A stretch of 64,000 nt of DNA from Fragilaria crotonensis (Eukaryota; Bacillariophyta; Fragilariophyceae; Fragilariales; Fragilariaceae), in contig JAKSYS010000341.1 of assembly GCA_022925895.1 (NCBI GenBank), positions 1 to 64,000 of the forward strand, read 5' to 3'. Below the pieces are notes generated by a model, which did no database searches, was not told where the DNA came from, and saw nothing but the letters and a program-made list of their open reading frames with translations. Numbering within the stretch: the stretch's first letter is position 1; each line of letters begins with the position of its first letter. Made by a program: the position numbers and the translations under genes. Below are positions 44,694 to 54,791 of this stretch, piece by piece.

Positions 44694-44817
44694 CACCCAA
44701 TGCTGAAAAAGACACACCTGATGCAAGTTTTCCCCTATTAAATTCCCACCCGATGTATCAAGTAAAAAAATATATTCCCGAAGTTATTTTATATAGAAAT
44801 CCGACCGCCCCCTTAGG
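44658..44817 (-). promoter_or_regulatory. Element end next to the Crypton, same design as the helicase ends
   Basis: Plus-strand iterons GTACCACCCGATGA (44658), GTACCACCCAATGC (44690) and CCCACCCGATGTATC (44745) are followed by TTATTTTATATAG and CGCCCCCTTAGG (44806-44817). The distance from the last iteron to the terminus is 73 bp, as in the helicase ends (71-73). The iteron core differs slightly (CATCGGGTGG versus ACGTCGGGAG in minus reading). The terminus overlaps the last codons of the Crypton frame. Confidence 0.6.
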
Positions 44818-46751
44818 GTGGCAGGATTCGTCATGGCAAGGGCAGGTGCAAGCAAGGCTCGTTCACCAGCAGCAACGTCATCTGCAGCAGTTCCTTCCCC
44901 ATTTTCAGCTCCATCGTTAGCATTAGTTGTTGTTACCGTTGTCAATACTGCTCGTCGTCGGGATGGCTGTAGAGCCATTCTTCTCATATTCCCATTCACA
45001 ATTTGAAATCCCCGCTCCATAGCCTGCATTATTCCAGCAATCTCGCTCCGAAGTTCCACATTCTCACGCCTCAAACTCATAAAGCCACTCTGCAATTGCA
45101 GCATCCAGTTCTGAAGTTTATCTCCACTGATTTGGTTGTTCTCCAGAATTTGCATGTTCAGACGTCGCGCATTGAGTCCTTGCAGTGCTCCTCCATTGTC
45201 ATCCACATTGTTGTTATTAGCACCAGCAGCAAAACCGTCAAGATCCGGCAGCCTTGGAATTTCATCAATAAACACAGTGCCTTGGTTTCCACTGACAATG
45301 ATTGGCACCTTCGCAATTGGATTCTGTCCATCAAGAATAACGGTTCCCGTATCGGCCAAATCCGCTTTCACACGATCGCGATCCGTTGCAGAAATGAAAT
45401 CGCATGCAACACTCGAATAAACAAGCCAAAGCACAGCCTTACCAAGCACAATTGCTGCCGATTCGGGAAGTCGTTGACGTATATTTGGAACCACTTTTGT
45501 AAGAACAAATGTTTTCAACGTGTTAGAGTTGCACAAAGAGTTGTCGATCACATAATAGCAAGCCCCACCCATACACAACTTTTCCGCCACTTTGCAATCT
45601 GGGTACGGCAACTCAACATCATCATAGCGATCTGAAACGCGACCCTTTCCTTTCCAACGGCCTCTGGTGTCCTTGTCGTCTTTTGATATGCCACAGCGCC
45701 GAACATGCGTCGATGCAAATTTCCGAATACTGTGACTTCCCAATAGACCTCCCGTTTGGAACTCTTGCAACTTTAAGACCTTCTGACCGAAGATGTTTTG
45801 TGCTGTCTCCTTAGCTTTTTGTCCACCACCAGGAATTGTGATGTCGTCCGAAAAAGCAAATACATACGGCGAAGCCATCGCCGATGCACTTGCTCGCAAG
45901 TTAGTTTCCAACCACAATCCCAAACTAATATACACACAAAAAACAGGGTTCATACTTCCGAGGACAATCTGCCATGGCGCATCGCATTCATCTTGCACAT
46001 TCTTGCTCCAATTCAGGCGAGTTTTCAACGCATTCTCAAAATTGTCATGCACTCGAATGTGGTCCATAATTACCTGTGTTGTGTCGTCAATTCTAGCAAT
46101 CATGTGAAATTGAAAGTTCATAAGTGCTGGCATTCCATACTTCCAAATCGCTGAACTGTGAGGACCACCAAATGTCTTGAATACCTCATGAAGGCGTCGA
46201 AATTCATTTTCAACCATCGGTCGTCTTGTTTGAGATGCTGCACCTTGTTTTCTCGCTTCCAGCTTCTTTACATACTTCACGAAGTCATTAACCTCTGCAC
46301 ACTTTATTGGATTGCCATCGTTGCTCCCAGTACGCCAACCATCTAGACGATCAGGCATATGAAAGGAAATTGCCTTCTTCCAAAATGCAATGGTGTTCGC
46401 ACGTACCAAGGGTCGAATCATAGTGTCGGGTGCAGGATCAGGGACACCGAATCTTCGCATATTCAGCCAACGCAACAATTCTTCCGGGGTTACTTGCCTT
46501 TTCTCTGCCTCAGTATAAACACGGTTATACTCATATTGCTGTCCGGGCCCCAAGCGATGGACACTGGACATCAAGCTGTCCAATATCCGTTTGTAAACCT
46601 TCTGACCTCTCATTGCTATTTGTGCATATGTGGCACGGAACAAACAGATCAAACATCGAAGTACTCCGAAAAATTCCAACAGTTCATGTTGTTCTTTTTT
46701 GGTACACATCCTACAGATAGTACGAGTGATGCCAGTGCCAAATTGAAGCAA
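44784..46751 (-). CDS. Crypton-type tyrosine recombinase (CryptonS-like)
   Basis: A 655-residue uninterrupted frame. The C-terminal core carries the tyrosine-recombinase residues: HMIARIDDTTQV with the first Arg at about 220, GLLGSHSIRKFASTHVRRCG with HxxR at about 340-343, TRGRWKGKGRVSDRYDD with Trp at about 366 and Tyr at about 376. LPYPDCKVAEKLCMGGACYY after the Tyr is typical of stramenopile Cryptons. Residues 535-580 (NQISGDKLQNWMLQLQ, RRENVELRSEIAGIM) form a coiled-coil region. Cryptons are DNA transposons moved by such an enzyme alone, probably via a circular form. The final residues (TLRGRSDFYIK) are encoded by the adjoining element end at 44806-44817, so the natural C-terminus may be slightly shorter. 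Possibly active. Confidence 0.82.
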   Translation of the reverse strand: MLQFGTGITRTICRMCTKKEQHELLEFFGVLRCLICLFRATYAQIAMRGQKVYKRILDSLMSSVHRLGPGQQYEYNRVYTEAEKRQVTPEELLRWLNMRRFGVPDPAPDTMIRPLVRANTIAFWKKAISFHMPDRLDGWRTGSNDGNPIKCAEVNDFVKYVKKLEARKQGAASQTRRPMVENEFRRLHEVFKTFGGPHSSAIWKYGMPALMNFQFHMIARIDDTTQVIMDHIRVHDNFENALKTRLNWSKNVQDECDAPWQIVLGSMNPVFCVYISLGLWLETNLRASASAMASPYVFAFSDDITIPGGGQKAKETAQNIFGQKVLKLQEFQTGGLLGSHSIRKFASTHVRRCGISKDDKDTRGRWKGKGRVSDRYDDVELPYPDCKVAEKLCMGGACYYVIDNSLCNSNTLKTFVLTKVVPNIRQRLPESAAIVLGKAVLWLVYSSVACDFISATDRDRVKADLADTGTVILDGQNPIAKVPIIVSGNQGTVFIDEIPRLPDLDGFAAGANNNNVDDNGGALQGLNARRLNMQILENNQISGDKLQNWMLQLQSGFMSLRRENVELRSEIAGIMQAMERGFQIVNGNMRRMALQPSRRRAVLTTVTTTNANDGAENGEGTAADDVAAGERALLAPALAMTNPATLRGRSDFYIK

Positions 46752-47049
46752 ATCGGGATCGGAATATCCAATCCTGCATGCGCGTACGTTGCATTCTGAT
46801 ATTATTCCAATCCTGATACAGGCAACACAAATCTACGTTCCAGATATTATACAGTACTACAGTATTAATTTTCTCGCCTTCACGAGTATCCACGCGTGCA
46901 TACCACTTGGGTGGTATGGCAGGTTTCATGCTCGACCGTCCTCGCGTTCACTCCCCTACAATTCCTACAATCCATACATTATCCCAGAGTAAAATTCTCG
47001 AAGATTGTTCTGAGATCCAAAATGCACTCCAAGATCGTTTTCATAAAAA
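46752..47049. other. Gap between the Crypton ORF and the transposase remnant
   Basis: A minus frame (46929-46711) overlaps the Crypton start and might be its leader or an upstream exon, but there is no support for it. No repeat or terminus is identified. Confidence 0.35.
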
Positions 47050-48126
47050 TCACACTTCTTCATTTGATTCATCAATCTTCTTTGCTTCTTTCAATTGTGA
47101 GTTGACAAAGCCGCTGTCAAAGTCAAGGACACACCTGTGCCCTTTCAATTCTTTTGTGAGCTTCTCTATCTCACTGTACAAAAGTTCCTGTTTCAAGTGA
47201 TTCATCGGAGCATAATTGGTGGTGTCGCCTGGAGCCGGTTGGAGTTCTTGACGTCGTTGCTCCTGCTCAAGATGGTAGTAAGTACAAATGTATGCTCTTG
47301 CCCGTGATGCGAACTTTTCAATTCTCACTTTACTCAGTACATTCACAGGGCATGTGCATTCCTTTACAAGTCGTTTGAAGTTCTCTCGACCTCGTTTTTG
47401 TGACACTGGAACCCGACGATACCACGACTTTGAATGCGCCCAACTGTATTCAATGCCTTCACCGGCAAGCTCAGCGTGAAATTTTGGGGTCAGTTGAACT
47501 CTTACTCCGAGTTGAGTCCCCAGGTATTGAAGAGCAGTCTCCTCGTCTTTAAAATCAGCAGTACACTCTGCCATTACATGGCGAAGCGAAAATTGTAAGT
47601 CAATATCTCCGGTAATTGCATCCTTGCGCCCATCCAATGTATATTTCTCTAACGATGCCTCATCGATAAGTCCTCTCTCCCATAACACTTGTAGAAGTCC
47701 TCTTGGTTGTCCCTGCCATCCAGTAATGATCTGTTGCTTTTCTTCGAAGACGTCAACATTGTGTCTCTTGGCAAATTCTTGGAGTTCTCGTCTCGTGAAG
47801 TTCCTCTGCTGTGGAAGCTCTACTCCAGCTTCAGTAAGCGCCTTTGTAAGAAGCTTCTTTGACCGTTCGACTCGTCTGCTCCGTCCCGTTGCGCGGTCGT
47901 TGCGCTGTGCTTCTCTCTGCTCAGACGAGAGATACCATGGACCGGCATCGTCCGATTTGAAAATCATTGATTGAGTGTCTCCAACTTTCAACTTCGGTGA
48001 GTAAGGACCAAGAAAGCCATCTTCTTTTAATATTGTTGTGTCTCTCATTTCTTGCTGCACCCCCCCCCCCCCCAAAGCTTCGTGACATGTGCATGGCGCT
48101 GAGTGCACCATCGCGCTTTCGTCCAT
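47050..48126 (-). CDS. C-terminal part of a DDE-type transposase
   Basis: A 358-residue frame. Residues about 150-250 resemble the end of a DDE superfamily endonuclease found in fungal and algal transposons. GLLQVLWERGLIDEAS and YTLDGRKD come before LTPKFHAELAGEGIEYSWAH, where the Glu of IEYSWAHSK would be the last catalytic residue. KRGRENFKRLVK and KFASRARAYICTYYHLEQ then follow as the usual C-terminal helices. The first two Asp residues of the triad are not seen, so the protein is only its end or is fused differently. The frame opens next to the tail of element A, and a poly-C run at 48061-48074 encodes Gly inside it, a risk for frame errors. It is mobile DNA, not a host gene. Confidence 0.45.
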   Translation of the reverse strand: MDESAMVHSAPCTCHEALGGGGVQQEMRDTTILKEDGFLGPYSPKLKVGDTQSMIFKSDDAGPWYLSSEQREAQRNDRATGRSRRVERSKKLLTKALTEAGVELPQQRNFTRRELQEFAKRHNVDVFEEKQQIITGWQGQPRGLLQVLWERGLIDEASLEKYTLDGRKDAITGDIDLQFSLRHVMAECTADFKDEETALQYLGTQLGVRVQLTPKFHAELAGEGIEYSWAHSKSWYRRVPVSQKRGRENFKRLVKECTCPVNVLSKVRIEKFASRARAYICTYYHLEQEQRRQELQPAPGDTTNYAPMNHLKQELLYSEIEKLTKELKGHRCVLDFDSGFVNSQLKEAKKIDESNEEV

Positions 48127-48290
48127 GTATATATATATAACCTAATTATAGGGTTAACACCGTCACAGTCCTTTTGTCAAAAACTACGTGTGTACCCCGG
48201 TACGGCAAACCTTTACAGATCCGCGGAACCTACTAATGTTTCAATCGTGTCTTCACATCTGGCGAAAATCAAAGTCTCCAATATTCGGCA

Positions 48291-49435
48291 TCACTTGTGT
48301 CGGAAAAAATCTGTCATCCTCATTTGGGTAGTTCCATCTAATTCAAATCGGGCTCTCGCCTTTCTCATGTAATGCAACCATCGTCGTCGTACTGAAGAGC
48401 TCGCGTTCACTATGTCACCAAGTGGGCGTTCGCAGAAATGTCTATCGGCCGCGTTGACCATGTGGACTTGTTCGTGAAGTTGTGCGATTTCCTCCAAGTC
48501 AGGGTTCCGCAATTGCTTGCATACTACAGACGTCGTTGAGTGTAGATGATGGTTCCGAGCTGCCCACAACTGCGTGCTCAGGATATGGACGGCCTTAAGC
48601 ACCTTCCGCATTGTATAACCTCCTCTGTTTTCGTTGTAGACGCCGGAGTCTCCATCAGGTATCGACGCCAGTTCACTCCAGGCAACCGAGAAAAACCCAC
48701 GTGATGCAGCTGCCCACCCGATGCGAGTTTGTTGATGGAGAGCGAGTTCGACATAGGGAATATGGTCCTTGGGTACCATGGACATGTCCACTGTCCCTGG
48801 CTCTTCGTTGATCCAACACAGAAGCTGGCTTTTCAGCGTGCGAGTGGCTGATGTCGCTCCGATTGCATCCATTGATTTCCGAAAAACTTTGATGGCCTGA
48901 GTTCTGCCCGGATTCTCCTTGCATTGCAGGACGTGGTCGGATGTTTCGTCAGTGAGTTGACAGCATGGACATAACTTCAGAGATGTGGCTTTGATAGTGG
49001 CGACTCGGTTCCGACGATCTCCTGTATGGCGTTGGTCATACATTAGTTTCGTTTGTGCCACCTGTTGCGATGGCAGCAGCGATCTGCAAAACTGACCCAG
49101 CACCTTAATATCAAGCGTGTTCCACACTTCGTTGGACCACCTATGTTTTGATTGTAGGTATGCTCGGAGATGGTAGCCGTTGATGTGGTATCGGATACAC
49201 GCTTCAACTTGGCCGACCTGCCGAACCCCATTGATACGCACAGAAACTCTTTCCTCCGGAACATGATCCGTCTTTTCACGCGATTGACCGCTTGTCCGGT
49301 GATCCCTGAACAATGTCGCCAATTCATCTGCCCGATTATTCCGCTTGACATCGAGTGATTGGGAGCCTGAGGAATTTCTTATCTGATGACCTTCAATCCA
49401 CTTTTGTGATGATCGAATACCGGACTCTCGCTTCA
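48291..49435 (-). pseudogene. A: C-terminal RNase H part and zinc motif
   Basis: A frame from 49562 to 48291; only the part below 49435 belongs to A. It opens in KRESGIRSSQKWIEGHQ (GHQ of RNase H) and RNNRADELATLFRD (last acidic block), followed by CPCCQLTDETSDHVLQC, a CxxC-H-C zinc motif, and a Trp-rich C-terminal region ending MRMTDFFRHK. It is the direct continuation of the RNase H frame that stops at 52194-52209: both share CCGGACTCTCGCTTCA, the duplicated target of insertion B. Without B the protein runs from QIRCLKRESG into IRSSQKWIEGHQ with no gap. Confidence 0.8.
49420..49435. repeat. Target-site duplication of B, left copy
   Basis: CCGGACTCTCGCTTCA, identical to 52194-52209. Both copies encode RESG within A's RNase H. 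Confidence 0.88.
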
Positions 49436-49580
49436 TAAATAAATAGAACCTAATTATTGGGTTTTGCACCGCCGCCAAACTTTTGTCAAGTTCGGCGTGT
49501 GTACCCTGTTGCGGCCAATCCATATTGCAGGATCGCGACAACTTATCTAAGCTAGTGTACATGATGTCGCCTGTCGTGTT

Positions 49581-51981
49581 TTACTCCGTGGTACCTCTGA
49601 AGAAGGACGTTATCAGCGTTTGTCTTTGTCCGTCTCTTTTTAGTCGTGCCCTCGCCAGTCGCATAAATCTTAGCCATCGTCTGCGTGATGTTGCCGATCT
49701 CCCCAATATGGTGCTTAAAGACTGCTCACAATAATGACGATCCGATGCCGGTATCAGCTCTGGGTGGTGATACATGTCTCTAATCTCTGCATCTTCTGCG
49801 TTTCGAATGGCCTGCATATCTTTTTCGTTGGACCCGTGTAAAACTTGGTTGCGAGCCGTCCATATGGAATTAGCCAGTTCACTGAACGCCTTCAAAATTG
49901 ACTTGAACCGCTTTAATCCCACTCTCGCAGGCTCCGTCTCATTATCTCCGATTCCGTAAGTCAGTAGATGCCGCCATTCTACGCTCAAAAACCTTTGATT
50001 GCTTGTTCCCAGCCCATGTCGTCTTGATCTTGAAGGGCCTTCTGCAAACCTACCCGAAATTTGGATGGGAATTCCGCAATATCAATCGTAGCTGGGGTCT
50101 CCTTGTTTATCCACGCCGTAACACGAGACGTAATGATCTGATGGACTGGATGATGTGTCAAAGCCGCCATTGCTGCCCGAAATGTTTTTAAACTTTTGTC
50201 ATGCGATGGATTTGCCTCGCATTGAAGTACATGCGTTGTCGTTTCCTTTCCGCCTTTGCAACATGGACACTGAAGTTGTGAGGAATCTTTCACCGCCGAT
50301 ACTTTATACCGTTTATCACCAGTGTGCCACTGGTTGAACATAAACTTTGTGTGTGCAAGTTGGTCGGCTGGTGATAATTTCGATCGATAAGCTCCTAAGC
50401 CTGCGATGTCGACTGTGTTCCACGTCTTGTTGCTCCACTTATTCCTCGCCTGAGTGTACTGTCTTAAGTGGTAGCCATCAATATGATATCGAATGCATGA
50501 ATCCAGTTGGCTTACAAGGCGAATGCCGTTTATGGAGATCGATAGATGTGCTCCGTCCTCATGATCAGTTCGCTCGCGGGACTGTCGCTTGCCCGATTGA
50601 TCGCGGTACCATGTCGCGAGATGATCTGCTCGATTGTTACTGATTATGTCCTGTTGTCGACGATTGGAAAATCGTGCAATCGCCGACCCAGATTGATGTC
50701 CTTTCACCCACACTGATGTTATTTTACTTCTGGTGCTCTTGGTACCCTCCTTTATTAGTGCCAGTAGATCCGCATTGTCTGGTTGGTTCTGTCGTCGATG
50801 AGGTTCATATTGTAGCTTTTTTGCCACGTTAGCTATGGCTGATTTACTGTCTGTAACCCATCGTATCCTGCATTTGTGTCTACATCCCCACATCTGCTGT
50901 AACAGAGATAAAAATAGGAACGCTGCAGCGCAGCCACCCAGTTCGCACCGTGTCGAGTTCGCGACGTCAAAAGGTCCATCGATCGGCCCTGCACCTTCAG
51001 CTAGTACATCATTTGACGAGGATCTTACTTGCCAACCAAACGTTCCTTGCTGTCCTTTAAGACCTCCATCAGTCGCGACTGTGATTGGACGTTTCTGGCT
51101 TAAAACCTTCCATACATTGTCATTATCCGACACTTGTTGCAAGTGAGACAAAAGTCGTCGTTTTCCGATCGGAAGTCGCTTTATCAGAGTCGACATATCG
51201 TCAATAGGGTTCATCTCCGATGTATCTCTTATCTTTGCGTCGTGTAGTTCCTTTAATGTAACTCTCGGTGGTCGTTTCCAGAACCGACCATATCGCAGGA
51301 ATCTAGATGTTATAAATCGGCGCCAAAGCCTTCGTTGTGACGCACTCGGATCAGATTGTCGCGGCCATGATGGATTGTTTATGAAACCTTCTGGTCTCAT
51401 GGCCTGTAATGCCCACTGGGTGATTGTATTCACGCTCGATGGATCCGTCATATCCGCTAGTGTCGTGACTTGAAGATACATGCAAACTAAATTGATATCC
51501 TTCTGCTGAGTGGGCGTGTACGCGTCGATCCCCTCTGGTGTCATTATAAAAGCGTCACGCGGACTGTGAAGCGGCATAGATAACGTGTTAGTAAGAGTAA
51601 TGGTGATATTGTGATTCGACATAAATTGTCTCATGGATAACACCCAAGTAGGAGTGAGGTACGGTATATGGATATTGGGTTCCTCAAGGAGTGGATTTGG
51701 AATACCGGCCTCCATTTGAGATGCTTGCACCTGCATGAGAAGAAGTTTCCCCACTTCTGTTTGACTGTAAATGGCGTTACGGAACATCCGTATCATTTCT
51801 ATGCCGTATTCCGTTCGTAAGTCGATAAGTCCGAGTCCCCCATTGATATCGGACCGTGTCGTATGGCTGTTGGTAGTTTACTGCTGAGACCGAGACGTTG
51901 GACAATTGTTGGAATAATCTTGGTCTGTATTTTCTCCAGTTCCTCCTCATCGACCGCTAAGGCAGGGAGAGAATATTTCAT
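49581..51981 (-). pseudogene. B: RT end, RNase H and zinc motif
   Basis: Three minus frames. 51981-51799 begins MKYSLPALAVDEEELEKIQT (RT thumb). 51796-49985 (603 codons) contains RNase H: ITVATDGGLKGQQGTFGWQV (Asp), STRCELGGCAAAF (Glu), WVTDSKSAIANVAK (Asp), SVWVKGHQ and SNNRADHLATWY (end block), then CPCCKGGKETTTHVLQC. 49988-49581 gives the C-terminus (LITSFFRGTTE). Only two indels, near 51797 and 49985, interrupt it. The RNase H is complete, which A's is not. It would need an upstream endonuclease and RT that this copy lacks. Confidence 0.8.
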
Positions 51982-51997
51982 AGCCGGTGCATATACT

Positions 51998-52134
51998 GTC
52001 TTGTGAAAAACTCGCTGGACGCTACCCTATTGTAAAGGGTAGTATCTAGTCGTGTGGGTCGATCGCCCCTTAGTGAGCGACGCGGCAGCACGTTAAATTG
52101 AGGTTTAGTTTTTTTTTGTCTTGTGAAAAACTCG
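51998..52134 (+). mobile_element. Minimal non-LTR insertion 'D' with target duplication
   Basis: TGTCTTGTGAAAAACTCG occurs at 51998-52015 and 52117-52134. Between them lie 101 bp (52016-52116), the extreme 3' end of a G-type element in plus orientation: CGTGTGGGTCGATCG, then GCGGCAGCACGTTAAATTG and a T run. Both duplicated copies spell RVFHK of B's RT, and removal of D joins LKSPRLQPSDIRVF to HKTVYAPAMKYS. It is a nearly fully truncated copy. Confidence 0.88.
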
Positions 52135-52193
52135 TATGTCCGATGGTTGTAGTCTTGGCGATTTCAAATATCGTGAGAATTGGTCGGCTTTTG

Positions 52194-52209
52194 CCGGACT
52201 CTCGCTTCA
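52194..52209. repeat. Target-site duplication of B, right copy
   Basis: CCGGACTCTCGCTTCA, identical to 49420-49435. Confidence 0.88.
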
Positions 52210-54787
52210 GACATCGAATCTGCGACAAGAAGTCAGCGTTCTCCGGTTGACGTCTGCATGGTTCGTGTACTTTTGTGTGTTTTGTCACGTTGGCCAAGGC
52301 CGCTTTGCTGTCGCAGACCCATCGGAACTTACACTTGTATTTCAATCCCCAGTGTCGTACAAACAGTGTAAGGAGTAGCATCGGGGCTGCGAACCCTGCG
52401 ATCTCGCATCGCGTGGAATTCTTTGCCACGTCTCGAGGTCCATCTACAGGCCCTGCACCTTCGAATAGAACAGTGTTATCGCTCGTGCTGATAGTCCATC
52501 CAAAGGTCCCCCTGATGTCTTTCAAACCGCCGTCCGACGCGATCGTTAATTTACCTTTCGATCGGCTGGCGTTCCACACAGCCGAATCGTCCACTAACTG
52601 ACTAATGTGAGTCAATAAGCGCCTTTGACCTTGGGGAAGATGGGTGATCATGTCCGCTAAGGCTAGATCTCGGCTTCCTTCAAGTGGGACTGTAGGCGAC
52701 TTGAGTCGCGCTTTAACCTCTCGCAGACTGTCACTTGGTACCCGTTTCCAAAGCAACCCGTATCGCAAAAACTGAGACGAGAGATACCGTTTCCACAGAC
52801 GGCGTTGTGTTGACGTTGGCTCTTCTTGTCGTGGCCACCCCGGTTTTGGTGCAAAATTGCTGTGGCGTACACCCGCTAGCGCTTCCTTGGCAATACTCCG
52901 TGGATCCTGAACATCTCGCATTTCTGAGATCGTAGTGCATTGAAGATATATTCTTACCAAGTTGATGTCTCGTTGTTGACTTCCCGTGTACTGAACCAAT
53001 CGCGACGGTTGCATCACAAATTCATCATGAGTACCCTGCTTCTCCAGTCGTAGAGCATCCGAAACCGACATTGTCAAGTTATGGTTCGAGAGGAACTGAC
53101 GTAAAGATGAAATCCATGTCGGCGTTAAATACGAGATCTTGAGTCCAGGAAACTCCAATAATGGTTGCGGAATCCCTGCTTCGAGTTGCATCGTCTTCAA
53201 TTGAATGGATAACAGCTCTCCCACTTGAGTCTTGCAGTAAACATGGTGTCGAAAGTACTTAATCATTTCGATGCCGCACTCCGTTCGTATATCCATCAAA
53301 CCTAGCCCCCCCCATAGAGATTGGACCATACCTTATCGCCGTCGGTAGCTTTGAGCTGAGACCCAGTTTCTGAACAATCGCCGGGATAATGCTCGTCTGA
53401 ATGGAATCTAACTCCTCTTCGTCGATAACGATCGCTGGCAAAGAATATCGCATCGCTGGTTCATAGATCGAACGAACAAAGACTCTTACATCGCTCGGCG
53501 AAAGTCTCGGCGACTTGATATGATGGGAATACTCATCTGCTTTTTTCTTCAGTACTCGAATGTGGTGCGAGAAGTCGCCAAGTGGATTTTGGAACACTCC
53601 CAAGAGCCGAGTAGACTCGTTAAGTGCCTGTCTCTTTATAGGGACCTTGATCGATGATTGGCCTTGACTGAGATGGACATGAGCCGTGGAATCGTCTGTA
53701 CTCGGGCGTATGACTGGTCTTCCCGCCCTCCAGTCCCAGTACATCACAAACCACGAGCATTTCGACAGATTCAACGCTCCACCAGAGTAAGACAATATTT
53801 TTTCCCATGTTTGTGCCACCTCTTCCAGTCGGTGTACCAGTTCGTCGAACGAAACGTTACCATCATCTGTGAGGCCCAACGCCGTATCATCAACGAACGC
53901 GTCCACCAGCCGGGAATGGACGTTCAGTCCATCCGGAGAAACGAAGCTCATACGCGAGGGATTCACCTTTTCAAGTGTGTTCAGCATTACAACCACAAGC
54001 GTCAACCACACCGCCGGTGATGCACCGCTCCCTTGTCCAGTCCCAAAGAGCGGTTCAAATGGTGTGCCTTTATACGAAGACTCCGAGACTCCATAAACCG
54101 TCTTAACCATGTACTTCATGAGTTCTAATGACTTGGCATGCGCTCGAATGGCACTAACTGGCATACCGCAACGTCGCGCCGCTAGCATGCCCAGGGCCAC
54201 AATTATCCGATCAAAACATGCTGACGCGTCGTTGTCAAAGCGAGCATAGTTTATTTTGAGTAGTCGGCACATGTCCGCTGTCAATTGTGTAAGCATGATG
54301 GGGTCCATCGTCGTTTTTCCTGGCGTTGATCCGTGTTGGCCATCGTGAAGTAAATCCATATGCACCGCTCTACGGACCAAGCGAGATCCCCACATTAATT
54401 TCAGAAACAAATTATAGTCTGCTTCGAAGAGATGGATAATGCGGAGTCTGTTAATTTTCGGGTCACCTCTGTCTTTTTCAATCATGACGTTCACTGCATT
54501 TTGCCAGCGTGGAATCGAGATACCCCGAGTGATTGCAATATCCAAAAATTTTGCTAAGCAGTCCAGCATAACCGGATCCTGTATGAGTGCCTTGTAGTGT
54601 CCCAGGTGCCTACCCGATGGTGAGGTGCTTGTTGTCTCCTTCCATCCCTTAAACCCTTTGCTGATGTCGTCGCCGGAAATACTGATATTGATCGGATCCT
54701 TTTCATGGATTGTGTTTGGAATAACAAAGGAGGCAAGGAACTCTCGCAGTAGTTGATCATCGCCGTGCCATTCCGGAGGAACTATCC
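52210..54787 (-). pseudogene. A: reverse transcriptase and first half of RNase H
   Basis: The 54794-53259 frame (511 codons) holds RT: TSTSPSGRHLGHYKAL, block A FDNDASACFDRI (residues 186-197), block B GTGQGSGASPAVW (251-263), block C AFVDDTALG (299-307). The 53329-52070 frame continues with QLWKRYLSSQF-type linker and RNase H: LTIASDGGLKDIRGTFGW (Asp), STRCEIAGFAAPM (Glu), WVCDSKAALANVTK (Asp). A one-base shift lies near 53310, at a C run. Sequence past 52194 in that frame is insertion B, not A. It is the same LINE lineage as F (62640-63992), which matches almost residue by residue. Confidence 0.83.
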
Positions 54788-54791
54788 CTGT

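Larger units (their letters stand above)
49436..52193 (-). mobile_element. Non-LTR retrotransposon 'B', 5' truncated, inserted in A
   Basis: Flanked by a 16-bp duplication of A sequence. On the minus strand it starts within RT (KADQFSRYLKSPRL at about 52190) and runs to a 3' end AACCCAATAATTAGGTT with a TATTTATTTA tail at 49436. It is a close relative of A. It is interrupted at 52016-52116 by D. Confidence 0.88.
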
